From: Asterella californica | Lineage: Eukaryota; Streptophyta; Marchantiopsida; Marchantiales; Aytoniaceae | DNA length: 64,000 nt | Assembly (NCBI GenBank): GCA_036924285.1 | Contig: JAYKYS010000014.1 | Coordinates: forward strand, 7,316,001 to 7,380,000 | Reading direction: 5' to 3' | In this document: positions 10,129 through 20,700 of the stretch, one piece after another | How positions within the stretch are numbered: position 1 is the stretch's first letter | Layout: every line of letters starts with the position of its first letter | Notes under the pieces: model-generated | The model's input: only the letters and a program-made list of their open reading frames with translations | What the model was told of the DNA's origin: nothing | The model's database searches: none | Made by a program: the position numbers and the translations under genes

Positions 10129-11455
10129 TGTCGTGATGTGAATCATTTTACATTGTAAATAATTCACCTCTCTGTCAAGCGTTAGTCTCTCTTAGTGAAA
10201 TTAAGACCTCAGAGAAGTCGACACTGGAGGATGTTATATATTTTGAGTCTTAGTAGGTTGATTACCATGTAGATGGAGTTAAGCTCATGGGTTGTAATTA
10301 CGTGTCGCCCATGCATGCTTCCTAGCGAGGTTAGGTTATCTTTCGGGATTACGTGGCGTTTTACATGTCTTCGCATGTAGTTTAGGGTCTATGCTGGCAC
10401 TTTAGGGGCTTGACGTGGTAGCCTATGTGCAAATTCAAGTCACCACGTGGTTTGGGACACAAAAGGACAGGGGAGTGAAGCTATGAACTCCCATTGGTCC
10501 AATTTTATCTTTAGTGTACCGCTAAACTTAGTAGTAGGGGTCTTAAGAGGAGTTCGAGCATTTGGTGAAAGGACTTCGAAATCTGAGAGCACAGGGAGAT
10601 AGGGTTCGTCGTGCCAAGCACTGTCAGTGAAATTTTTGATCGATTTGGAGCAATAGAGAAGGAGTTATGGCTGATTGAAGTTCGATTTGTACCAGAATTG
10701 CAGCACTTCTGTTGATTTTGGGGTTTTCGGTGTCAATCGCAGTAGATTTGATAAAATCGCTTCAAACCTTCGAGGTCTCGTTCATTGGCAGCAGGGCTAC
10801 GACTGTCCCCAAATTTTCATGTCAATTGAAATTGTGAGTAATTCGGGGCGACCGCTGAAGTAGAGGGGTTCCGAAAAGCTCTCAATCTGGAACAGCAACT
10901 TCAGAGAGAGAGATCTAGAGTTCTGTGTACAATCAGGAGGCCCAACTTCACAGGAGTGTTCAGCAAGCTGTGTACTGCAAATCCTGTAAGAATCTTTGAA
11001 AGTGATCGAGCCAATTCTCTGTTCTAGGTCGAAATAGCTGACTGGGTACCAGAAATTGCCGTAATTTCTCCGCTAAGAACGTTTCTGCCTATATCTCGAC
11101 ACTCTGATTTGATCTCAAGCTGGAACTTCGTGTGTATGGTCAGTAGGGCCTCATTTACATGTAGGAGGAGTTCTGAAGTCTGAACCATCGTATGTTTCTG
11201 AATCTGGACTGTTAAAGTTCGCTGTCTGACCTTATTACTGCTAGTCTGACCTGATTTTCACTTCCTGAACATACTGAAGGGTCCATTCGACCTGAGTGAG
11301 TGTTTATACTGTTCCCTTTTGATCTGAAGCCTACATCTGTAGCAAGCAACCATAGACGGAAGCCGAACTCTTCTATGAGTAGACTTAACACAGCCTTCAA
11401 GCTCATATCACAGCCAGAAGGTTCCGCCTTTCCCAGGAAAACTCTCAACTCGACA
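10129..11455 (+). repeat. A1 3' LTR
   Basis: 1327 bp, copy of 2508-3834 with about 18 substitutions and no length change that I noticed. It is followed by ACGT (11456-11459), the second copy of the target duplication. Confidence 0.95.
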
Positions 11456-11507
11456 ACGTCATCAGAGCAAGGGGTAAAGCTAGGAGTAGAGGATGGTGAG
11501 TTACTTG
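11456..11507 (+). pseudogene. D1 copia remnant, short right-hand piece
   Basis: This is the copia RT sequence downstream of the A1 insertion site (...GAGCAAGGGGTAAAGCTAGG...GGTGAGTTACTTGA). It matches D2 on the minus strand near 57990-58025. It is cut off within RT and joined to B1 with a few bases of ambiguity at the junction. Confidence 0.8.
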
Positions 11508-13797
11508 AGATCTGCAATAGATTTTGGTGCTTTACTTTGTTGCCTAAGCTCATTGAGTTACTAAAGAAGAAAGTACATATGGGAATCTTTGAGCTATATA
11601 TAGACCCATATTTTAGCAAATGGTTCACTATATACAAGAAATCAAGAGCTTTATGCTTCATCCATGACTTATAATCTACAAACAACGTAACTATTTGTAA
11701 TGTTGAGACAGATCCGGTAGTTGATGAGGTAGTTGAGGTATTTGCAGGGAGAGCTATTTATTCAATTGGAGATATGCATTCTAGTTATGATCAATTCTAT
11801 TTGGCTGTTGAGAGTAGAGATATGAACACCATGCGTACGCCTTTGAGATTGATATGAATGTGTATTCTTTCCATAGGACGACAAATTCAGTAGCACATAT
11901 GCAAAATGTGATGCACAAGGTGCTATGAGAGTTCATACATGAGATTATCATCCCCTTTCTAGATGACATTCTTATGAAATGATGTGCAGTTCAAGATAAA
12001 GATGATATAGTGCTTGTAGATAGTTCTAGAAAATTTGTTGTGAATCATATCAGAGATGTAGAGCACATTTTGATGCGATTAGAAGAGGTGCACCTCACCG
12101 TGTCACGTCAAGTATAAGTTTGAGGTGTCAAAAATTGTGATGGTTGGTCATTTGTGTGATGGTTTTGGGAGAAGATCAAAACTAGAGAAGGTGCATGCTA
12201 TAGTCAAGATAGTTGGTTGCACAAATATCACAGAGGTTCAGTGTTTCTTAGGGACTTGTGTATTTTACCGCTTAGTCATTCTCCTATGCACATGTCGTGA
12301 AACATTTATATGCATTATTGAAGAAAGATAAGAGGTTTACTTGGACCTTGGAGCACCATGAAGCTATAGAGAGGTTGAGAGAGACTCTAAAGTCTTCGTC
12401 TGTGTTAAAGAAAGTAGACTATGGAAGTGGGAGATTTTTCATTATCACAGTTGATACCAGTCCGAAAGCAATTGGTCAAGATGATGTGGAAGGAGTGTGG
12501 TTTACTTCTAGGTTTGGAGCCAAAATCTTGACTAACAAGCAATACAACTATCCTCAGGTGAAGCATGAATTACGGGGTGTGGTCACTGCAATGAAGATAG
12601 ACCGTGAGATTTTGATTAACGCTCATGTAATTTTAGAGACAAACTGTTTGCTCTTGCTTGGCATGATAGTCAACTATAGCACACCTGATATAGCAATGTT
12701 GCATTGGATCGTCGGTATCAGAAGTTTGAATTCCGAGATGAGACATATAGCGAGCAAGGAAAATCTGGTTGTGGATATGCTATCGAGAGCAAGATATGTA
12801 GGTGAGGATGATATGCTTGCAGAAGCTGAGGAAGAAAAAAAAGAAAGATGTTCTGTGTCAGGTTGGTTGGTAAGTTACAAACTTGGAACCGTTGTTGTTC
12901 AAAGAAGAATTATATACAAGTATGCTTCGTGACATAAGTTACTACTTGAGTTCGTTGGAGAGAAGATTGGAGTGAGGTTCAATTTAGAGAGATAAGGAGG
13001 AAGACATATAATTATTTGTTACAAAATAGGTATCTTTGGAACGTCCAAAGAGAAAAGATGGAGCACTTCTACGAGTTATAGATGACATGCAGATCAAGCA
13101 GCAATTGATAAAGGAATTTCATGGCACCTTATGGGCTGGACGTCGTGGAGCTTGGGCTACCTACATAAAATTAAAAGAACGATACTGATGAAAATGTCTT
13201 TATCAAGATGTAATGAACTTTGTGAGCTCATGCTTGCATTGTCAATTTTTTGTCAACTGGTGCATACTTATCTGCTTAGTATTCACTTCCGATGGATCTT
13301 GATTTGGTGGTGCCCATGGGATTATGGAGTATGAGGTAATTGGCATTGGCTCGTGAAGACCTCTCCAACTTTGTAGAAGGACGAGTTCTAAGGAGGAAGA
13401 CCACAGAAGATATATGTAAGTTTGTTCTTGAGAACATTATTTGTAGATATGAGTCTCTCAAAAGATTGCATGCAGACAAAGGAGAGTTACGTGGTACAGA
13501 ACTGGAGGAGTTCTTTGCTAAGTACAGAGTGAAACTCAAACTCGCTACTGTCATGAATCCAAAAGAGATTGATAAGAGCAAGTGTGGGCATCCCTCGATT
13601 GTTCAAGCCTTGGTGAAAGCATATTGTGGTAGGTATAGAGAGTGGTCTAGGTTGCTCTCCTTTGCTTTGTGGGCTAACAAGATGACTCATTGCATCAGTA
13701 CTGAGTACATGTCTATTGAACTGATGTTGGATCAGAAGCTGATTATGCCATAAGAGGAAGAATTCCCTACATGGACTACTTTATCATGAGAAGATTG
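11508..13797 (+). pseudogene. B1: decayed Ty3/gypsy pol fragment
   Basis: A truncated copy of family B, closer to B2 than to A1. It starts inside RT. RT spans about 11508-12270, with FLDD preserved near 11960-11975 and followed by a stop. RNase H spans 12297-12932 (VDTSPKAIGQ, ETNCLLLLG, VVDMLSRARY). Integrase spans about 13000-13797 with HADKGELRG and NPKEIDKSKCGHPS, in which the expected glutamate of SERGH has become SKCGH. Many stops and frame changes. Gag, LTRs and the integrase tail are absent. It probably reached D1 by truncated insertion or recombination. Confidence 0.88.
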
Positions 13798-14324
13798 TGT
13801 CACGTCGTGGACCGACTCTTACTTGAAAATCATATTATGAAGTTCTATATTTTTGCTCCAAAGACGTTCATGGATAAAAATAATGACTTTTTGATCTATT
13901 TTGGATCTCAACTTTCATTGCACCAAGTGGTAGAGCTCGTTGTTAGGTTCCAAAAATTCATTTGTTCATTTGGACGCTTAATGGTCACGTTATGAGGTTT
14001 GAAAGATAAGAAAATCAAGCGAAGTTTTAGCTTATTGATGTTAACTGGGTATTTGCAGTTCCTAGTGTATACTAAGGGTGCAAGGAGGCTGCTTGGGCAT
14101 AATATGGATAAAACTCCCGTACTATGAATTGACATAAGGGGGCAACTTAAGGAATTAGCTTGTATCTACAACTTGTCGACGGACGGTTTGAGAAATTGAG
14201 AGGTCCAGTGCAAGCGCCGCAAGCCGTCATTGGGTTCAGATCCATGTAGGCTACGCACTGGTTAAGATGGTTTATGAAAGAGATGGATCGTAGTTCTAGG
14301 AGAAATTAGGACGAAAGGAAAAAG
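13798..14324 (+). other. Unassigned sequence between B1 and B2
   Basis: Starts TGTCACGTCGTGGACC, which resembles a plant LTR start, but no partner repeat or matching end is visible in the window. Short open readings occur on both strands without recognisable motifs. I cannot say what it is. Confidence 0.4.
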
Positions 14325-14848
14325 ATTTGGAGTGCTTAAGTATCAGATTGGAGAAGAGTGGAGGAAGCCGTATCTACTCTTGCTAGACAACGCCGTGGTA
14401 GGATGATAGTGCAACTAGAGACCTTGCCAGAATAGAGAGTAGCTCATCAAGATCCAGTAGTTCTTTCTATAATACCTCAGGCACCTATAGTGATTCCTCC
14501 AACACCTGTAGTGGCTCCCAAGCGCCTGCAGTGCCTATCCCAACACAGAGAGGACCTAGACAGCAACAGCGACTTGTTGAGAACCGAAATCAGAATAACC
14601 TGATTCAAGAGCTCACTCAATAGTAAAGAGATTTGAAAGTTGAGATGGTTGATTTGAGGAGAGACCAACGACCAGTTGTGTCGGGTGCTCGACTTGTAGG
14701 AGGAACCTTTATCAGGAGATGTATTTGGTGCGACAGCCCAGACCATCTCAGAGGAGACTGTCAAGACTTAGCGGTTGTCTTGCAAAAGGGCGTAGTCAAT
14801 TATCAGAACAACAGGTTGTATCTAACTGCCACTATGCAACCTCTGAAC
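14325..14848 (+). pseudogene. B2 gag fragment, left of the C insertion
   Basis: This is the middle of a family B gag. It corresponds to A1 gag from about residue 220 to 385 and includes a zinc knuckle CIWCDSPDHLRGDC (C-x2-C-x4-H-x4-C) near 14720-14760. The 5' LTR and gag N-terminus of this copy are missing. It ends exactly at the C insertion and resumes at 31461 in register with A1, which confirms that both parts are one gene. Stops are present (for example CCAGAATAG). Confidence 0.9.
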
Positions 14849-15761
14849 TGTAACGACCTATGTTACACATAGGAAGTTTATCTATTAGTAAGGTGTTTAG
14901 TTCTAACTAAGTGTTGAGAATGTTTATTTGCTGCCAAAGTACTTTTAGGAGATATCAAGTTAGTCATGACTAGCTAAAAGTTAGTTATGGTTAAACTTAG
15001 CTGTACTTTTGGCAGAATTCAGATATTTGCTAAAGAGTGAGCACTACTATCTTGTCATCTTGTCTAAAAGGTAGAAAGGGGGTGGAAAGTATCCCTTATC
15101 TCCTTTTTGACTTGATATTAGTGGTTGGATTAAAGTTGTGGACTTTGTGGGCATTAAAAACAAGAAGAGATTCCACATGTTTCCTTTTTAGTGGGTCCTA
15201 GTGTAGAGGGGGGGTGGAAATTCGAGATTCCTTGAGAATATTCCAGAATCCTTCTAGAAGTTGTTGACTTTGAAGGAATAAGCCCATGTGAAAAGGTAAA
15301 AAGCCCATGTGATCAATGCTTTTACCTTAAGTAATATCTTAGTAAAACCCGGTAAAAGTAGTTACGGCTGAGTTACCGGAGGGTACCAAAGTAAAAACCT
15401 AGAATGTATAAATAGAGGAGTAGAGAAGAGCTCCTCATCCTTGTTTTCACATCGTCGTAATGACAACTTGAGTAATATAGAGTGTGGGATATTTTAGCAT
15501 GTGAGAACTTGAGAGACGTCGTTAGAATGGAGGATTTTAGTGGATGAGATTATGGAGATTTTAGTTGATAAGTTTGTGGGTGTATGAATGAGAGTGAACT
15601 TAGCATTTTTCCCTTCAAGATTCATGGTGTGCTTCCATCAAAGCCATCAGAGGTGACCCCTGAGTGAGAGACAGGCCCGACAGTTGCAGATTCGTGGATG
15701 ACGATCGTGGAGGTTGAGAGATCGGGGGGTAGTTGATCGTTAGGACCGCGGAGGGTTTACA
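14849..15761 (+). repeat. C LTR 1
   Basis: 913 bp from TGTAACGACC to GGGTTTACA. Just inside the start is a short palindrome, CCTATGT-TAC-ACATAGG. I found no difference from LTR 2. Confidence 0.96.
15407..15414 (+). promoter_or_regulatory. C LTR TATA box (LTR 1)
   Basis: TATAAATA followed by GAGGAG, about 560 bp into the LTR and the best core-promoter candidate in it. It is identical at 23253-23260 (LTR 2) and 31099-31106 (LTR 3). Transcription would start a few tens of bases downstream. Confidence 0.65.
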
Positions 15762-15765
15762 TTTT

Positions 15766-15783
15766 TGGTTCCGTTGCCGGGAC
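15766..15783 (+). promoter_or_regulatory. C primer-binding site, unit 1 (tRNA-Glu)
   Basis: TGGTTCCGTTGCCGGGAC begins four bases after LTR 1. Its complement GTCCCGGCAACGGAACCA is the 3' end of plant nuclear tRNA-Glu including CCA, as I know that tRNA. All 18 bases fit. Confidence 0.85.
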
Positions 15784-15807
15784 CTCACTTGAAGGGATCG
15801 TTGAACG

Positions 15808-15978
15808 ATGTTTAGAGTTCAGTTCTATATTCGACAAAAGGAGATTATGAGAGAGCACATGGAGAGAACGTTGGGAGGAGAGAGAGCTAACGCGATGTTA
15901 GCAACGTTAGAACCTTTCGTGTATCCCGTAGTGATATATGACGCGTTCGAAGTCATTCTTTACATCTTGTTCACTTAG
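15808..15978 (+). CDS. C unit 1: small leader ORF (56 aa)
   Basis: First ATG after the PBS; it runs 56 codons to TAG. The product is partly basic with a hydrophobic end (YPVVIYDAFEVILYILFT) that could be a short membrane segment. I recognise no family. It could be translated from the full-length RNA or simply be an upstream ORF that lowers translation of the ORFs below it. The identical copy in unit 2 says nothing about selection because the units are near-identical. Confidence 0.35.
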   Translation: MFRVQFYIRQKEIMREHMERTLGGERANAMLATLEPFVYPVVIYDAFEVILYILFT

Positions 15979-16070
15979 AAAGGGTTTGAGGAGAGTTGAA
16001 AGGAGGTGCAACAAGAGTTGTAGAGAAGGAGGAGAGAAAAGTTATTAGAGGAGAGAAATTTGTGAGTTTA

Positions 16071-16530
16071 GAAATTCTGCTCTCTGGAAAATTTGTACAG
16101 TCGCTGTCAACTTTTCTGTGAATTTTATTTTCCTGAGAAACTTTCCAGTGTTTTAGATTGGCTGATAACCTATCTAAGACAAAAGGAATCATAGGAAAAG
16201 GTGGTCTAGAGAGGGAGCAATGATTTTTCAAAGTTGAGGGGGTCTATTCGTGAGAGTTGAGGAATTCTGTTCTCTGGAAAAAGTTTACAGTCAGTGTCAG
16301 ATTTTCTGTGAATTTTATTTTCCTGAGAAACTTTCCAGTGTTTTAGAGTGGCTGATAAGCTATCCAGGACAAAAGAAATCATGAGAAGATGAGGTCTGAA
16401 GAGGGAGAAAGGATTTTTCAAAGTGGAGGGGGTTGACAACCATGAGGGAAGTGAAAATATACAAATTTCAGTTCTCTGAAAATTTGTACAGTCATCACCA
16501 TCTCTTCTGATTAGAGAAGTTTCTGTTGAA
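16071..16530 (+). repeat. C leader tandem repeat, unit 1 (about 2.4 copies, 190-200 bp)
   Basis: Units start at 16071, 16261 and 16462 (the last partial). Each begins with an A/T-rich run leading to TTCTGYTCTCTGGAAAA or a variant, and the full units contain TTTTATTTTCCTGAGAAACT. Unit 1 and 2 are clearly homologous but diverged, so the duplication predates this insertion. It is non-coding in sense. Confidence 0.85.
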
Positions 16531-16648
16531 ACTTCATGATTTAGTAGCTTGGAGGTTGAGCTACTGGAGACCACAAAAATCTTGGAGAGATCTCTTACCA
16601 ACTAAGAGAGATACGTTTCGGCATACAAGGAGGTCTTGAAGATACGTC

Positions 16649-16966
16649 ATGGGGAATCCAGTTCGAATGACGAGGTGGAAGAAGAGACGTTTAGGAGTTC
16701 GAACAGAGACGGAGAAGCCCAAGTTAAGTATAGATGAGTTACGAACACGCATCTATAGCACTTGGGGTGCCCTCTTTACTCTATACGAAGAAGCTTCCGC
16801 GACAATTGGCACAGATTTGAAGAAAGTCGAGTTTAAAGCATCATTCACTATGGAGGCCACGAATGCTCCTGGTGAAATAGAGTTGGATCCTTACAAGAGT
16901 GAGTTCAAGATGTCTGTTGTGATGAGTACAAACGAGGGTGAGGAGGATCATATCTTTGATAGTTAA
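16649..16966 (+). CDS. C unit 1: accessory ORF, 105 aa
   Basis: A 105-codon ORF between the leader repeat and the zinc-knuckle ORF. The N-terminus is basic (RMTRWKKRRLGVR), the rest acidic, ending in EGEEDHIFDS. I recognise no domain. Some plant Ty3 elements (for example Ogre) carry an extra ORF before gag, so position alone fits an accessory protein, but I see no similarity that identifies it. Start chosen: the ATG at 16649, since an in-frame stop lies shortly before it. Confidence 0.5.
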   Translation: MGNPVRMTRWKKRRLGVRTETEKPKLSIDELRTRIYSTWGALFTLYEEASATIGTDLKKVEFKASFTMEATNAPGEIELDPYKSEFKMSVVMSTNEGEEDHIFDS

Positions 16967-17089
16967 TATTAGATTAGATTTTATTTCGTGTATCGCATGT
17001 ATAATGCACGATTTCTAATATAAAGCTCGGAAGAGTTAAGAAAGTAATGTAGAATTATTTTCCTCTATGATATTTTGTCCACTTAATGG

Positions 17090-17581
17090 TTGAGAAGGTG
17101 CAACATGAGTGGAAATTCAAAAGATTGGAAAGTTAGACTTAGAAACCTTCCTCAAGGTTTAGATGTCATAGTAAGTGTCGGAGAAAGTTCGAGAGAGATT
17201 ATCGTCGAGTTTGAAAACCCTAGTACTAAACCTCAAGTAGAATCGCCGAGGAGAAGAGTAGAAACCGACTTGTGGTGTTATTTCTGTAGAGGGTTGGGAC
17301 ACAAAGTAGTGAATTGTCCAACTAGAATCAGAACCGAGAGAGCTAAAGGGAAGCGGGAGTTTACTGATTTGAGTCTTCGAGTGGGTCCATCGTCACCAGC
17401 GCCAATTCATCTTCTAGGCGAAGATCCTTGTCCAAGTTGTGGAGTGGGTGATCTATCAAGAGGACACAAGTGCGTCGATGTGGCCGCCCTACTTACGTCC
17501 GTAGTCGAGAAGTTGGACGAGACTCAAAGAGCTGAGACGGAGAAGTTGTCGACTTCAAAGGAGGACTCGGCTGAGTTGTGA
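17090..17581 (+). CDS. C unit 1: zinc-knuckle accessory protein, 163 aa
   Basis: Separate ORF upstream of gag-pol with a C-x2-C-x4-H-x4-C knuckle CYFCRGLGHKVVNC (about residues 64-77) and a second Cys/His cluster CPSCGVGDLSRGHKC (about 121-135). The rest is charged. Knuckles of this type bind single-stranded nucleic acid in retroviral nucleocapsids. Gag-Pol has its own knuckle, so this protein would be an additional RNA-binding factor. Its stop TGA overlaps the next ATG (TGATG), as in termination-reinitiation pairs. Confidence 0.6.
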   Translation: MRRCNMSGNSKDWKVRLRNLPQGLDVIVSVGESSREIIVEFENPSTKPQVESPRRRVETDLWCYFCRGLGHKVVNCPTRIRTERAKGKREFTDLSLRVGPSSPAPIHLLGEDPCPSCGVGDLSRGHKCVDVAALLTSVVEKLDETQRAETEKLSTSKEDSAEL

Positions 17582-17745
17582 TGGAGATCGTCATTCGGAT
17601 GGTGGAGAAGGCGGTGATGCGACTCAGACTCATGATTACCTTGGGGGAAGAGATGGCACAAGAGGTGTTGTTACAACCATTTCCTTTCATTTTACCTATG
17701 GTAGATTATTCGCGAATGGAATTGGTGATGTTCGTACTCTTTTAG
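17581..17745 (+). CDS. C unit 1: overlapping small ORF, 54 aa
   Basis: ATG shares its A with the stop codon of the zinc-knuckle ORF (TGATG) and the frame runs 54 codons to TAG, 49 bases before the gag-pol ATG. Methionine-rich and hydrophobic at the end (MELVMFVLF). No family recognised. It could be a translational bridge that brings ribosomes near the gag-pol start. Inference only. Confidence 0.35.
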   Translation: MEIVIRMVEKAVMRLRLMITLGEEMAQEVLLQPFPFILPMVDYSRMELVMFVLF

Positions 17746-17794
17746 CGAGTAGTTATTGCACGACGATTAGAAGAGTAGAAAGAGTAGTTACAAG

Positions 17795-20700
17795 ATGGGA
17801 AAGCTACCCGTGTTTCATGGGAAGGACAATGAAGATGTAGAACCGTTTGTTCGAGACTTCAAAAGGGGTTGCATCGGAAACAACGTGAGAAGGAAGGAAG
17901 AATGGGTGTTGTTACTGCCAGAGTTTTTAGAAGATTTTGCTCTTACGTGGTATGAAGACCGAGTGAAGAGCCAGACACCTGGTGCAGTTGAGGACACATG
18001 GGAGACGTTGAGTAATGCACTCATCGAAGAATTTCTTCCAGAAGAGAGTTATGAGAAGCTCATGGTGGAGCTTACTCATTTGAAGCAACGTGACGACGAG
18101 AAAGTTCGGCAATATGCCGAAAGGGTGGATAAGTTGGAGCAACGGTTTCGGACGGTCCTACGGAAGAGTGGAGACAATGTGGAACTAACGATGGCGGGGA
18201 TTGGAGCAGTGCTGACCAAGAACTTGGTGGGAGGGTTGAGACCTTCAATTCGAACCCAAGTGAGGTACGAGAAGCCAGCAACCAAAGCGGAGGCCATCAA
18301 GATAGCGACAAATATGGAAGAGAGTTTGGATGAAGGAGATATCATCCAACCTCATCATGCTGCTCTGGTGTCAACTCCGACTCCTGGTGTAGCCACAACG
18401 ATCGCACCTGCACCATCACAATTGGTGATTGCTTCAACGTCAGCTCCTACTCCAACGGTGGTGCCAAGACCGTTTGTCCCAACAACGATGTCTACTGCCA
18501 CCTCTGATTTTCATGCCGAGCTGAAGAGCATCACTGACACTCTTGCGGATCTCAAGATAAATGTGGTACAGTTACGAGAATGGAGGAACAAAGGTGGAGG
18601 AGGAGGTCAAAGAGGTTACGACAACAATCCCAACCGAGGAAATCAAGGTAACTTTGGAGGCAACCAAGGTAACTTTGGAGGAATCACTTGTTGGACGTGT
18701 GGAGGTTCTCATTTCCAGCGAAATTGTCCTAACAACGGAGCAAGAGGTGCCGAAGCTGTCAGAATGAATGTGGGTGGAGGAAATCCATCACAAGGACGAG
18801 ACAAAGGGGTGGCTACTATCGATGTCGTGCGAGATCCCATCTACGAGAAAGGAGAGAGTTCAAACTCTTCTCATGCACCGGTGGAGCTTTTAGCTCAAGA
18901 AAGAAAAAGAACTCGATTTTCTGATGAACCGGTTTTCATGGAGGAGTCAGCAAGTAGAAGTACTCGTTCGAGTAATGTTTCGAGTACACCAAGGGAGCCA
19001 AGAAGGAAGCTGGGGATGGCGGATTTCACCATTTCATCTTCCCAAGCGGGATATGATGTGGTTGAAGATGTGGGTGCTCAGAAAGCCAACATCACTGTTG
19101 GACAACTGATCGCACTTAATCCCAGCTTACGAAGGGAACTCAGAGGAGGACTGAGTTCTAAGAGAAGCAAGAAGAAGAAACCCAAGAGCAAGACATCAAA
19201 GTCAATGGGAGTTGGTGTGGTGGATGTGCATGCTTCAGAGGTATGCACTAGGGCTTCAAAGATTGAAGTCCGATTGAATGGTCACTACGTCTCTGACGTA
19301 TTGGTGGATGGAGGGTCGGCTGTAAACGCCATATCGGAGAGGTTGATGAAGAAGTTGGGAATGGAACCAACTCGCCCGGCTAGCATTGTCGTGGGGATGG
19401 CTAACAAGCAACGGGTAAGACCTCTTGGTGTGTTAGAGAAGGTGGTCGTGTCTGTGATGGGAGTTCAAACATTGATGTCCTTTCAAGTGTTAAAGGACTC
19501 TAGTTATGATTTGCTCCTAGGTAGGCCTTGGTTGAGAGCTGTGCGCACCACGGATAGGTGGCACAAGGGATACTTACGAATTGGGCCTAGAGATCATAGA
19601 GTGATAGTTCCTCTCTCGGGTGTTGGAGTTGTGACTTCTGACTCTGATAGACCCACTAGTGACTACTGGGAATCTGATACGGAGGATGATCAGAGTGTCT
19701 CGGAAGTAGATACTGGGGATTCTTACGACCAAGAATCCTCGTCTGAGGATGAAGGATTTGGTCGAGACGAATCAGTACATCAGCTTAGTGCTATTGACTT
19801 GTTGCCTCGACCAGCAGTGGAGAAAGATCCTGACAAAGAAGAGTTGAGTGAGGCAGAGATTGTGAGAAGACTCTCTACCCTGAAGTTTGGTATCAATGTC
19901 ACTCAAGAAGAGAAAAGTAGATTCCTAGATATATTTCGAAAATATATCCATGTGTTTGCTTTCAGCTACAAGGATTTGAAGGAGGTGACCCTCGAGACTC
20001 ATCGAATCGAATTGGAGGAGAACGCAAGACCAGTTCGACAGAAGCAGAGAAGGGTCAATCCTACAACGGCAATGATGGTCAAGGAGGAGATAGACAAGTT
20101 GAAGGAGGCGAGTTTCATCTATGAGGTGGAGAACTCAGAATGGGTTTCACCCATTGTGATTGTCAAGAAGAAGAATGGTAAGCTGCGAGTGTGCATAGAC
20201 TATAAGAAGCTGAATGCAGTTACCAAGAAGGACTATTATCCTCTACCATTTATAGATGAGATTTTGGAGGAAGTTGCCGGTCATGAGTGGTACAGCTTTG
20301 GTGATGGTTATAGTGGATACAACCAGATCAAGATAGCACAGGAGTACCAGCAGTTGACTACTTTCACTACTCCTTGGGGAACATTTGCATTTCGAGTGAT
20401 GCCATTCGGACTGTGTAATGCTCCGGCCACGTTTCAGAGGTTCATGAACAAGGTGTTTGAACCATTCATAGGGAAGTTTGTTCGGGATTTCATTGACGAT
20501 TTCTGTGTGTACGGACGAAAGGAGGACCACTTTGATCATGTGATCAAAGTTTTGCAGCGGTTGGAGCAAGCCAACGCTTCTCTAAATCCAGAGAAGTGCA
20601 TCTTTGGCTGCGAAGAAGGTCTGCTGTTAGGGCACATCATTTCCAAGAATGGGATTGCGGTAGATCCTGAGAAGGTGAAGAAGATTGTGGATCTTCCATT

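Larger units (their letters stand above)
2508..11455 (+). mobile_element. A1: Ty3/gypsy LTR retrotransposon, full length but frame-broken
   Basis: Structure in order: 1327-bp 5' LTR, PBS, gag-protease ORF, RT, RNase H, integrase, polypurine tract, 1327-bp 3' LTR. The order PR-RT-RH-INT defines Ty3/gypsy. The LTRs begin TGTCG and end CGACA, a perfect 5-bp terminal inverted repeat. A 4-bp target duplication ACGT lies at 2504-2507 and 11456-11459. Removing the element rejoins a copia RT sequence that is continuous in D2, so the insertion is confirmed by its empty site. The two LTRs differ at about 18 positions that I counted (about 1.4%), so the insertion is fairly recent. Pol carries several lesions; at least one pol function would have to come from another copy. 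Confidence 0.95.

Noticed and set aside
13798..13815. TGTCACGTCGTGGACC as the start of another LTR
   Set aside because: No second copy, no matching CA end, no PBS or polypurine tract next to it.
14195..14230. GGGTTCAGATCC as B box of a tRNA or SINE
   Set aside because: No A box at a proper distance and no stem pairing.
16071..16530. CRISPR-like array
   Set aside because: Units are contiguous, long and diverged, in a retrotransposon leader of a eukaryote.
15971..16601. Minus-strand ORFs of 86 and 131 codons with repeated protein words in the C leader
   Set aside because: They are antisense readings of the 190-bp leader repeat; the repeated words mirror the DNA repeat and there is no domain.
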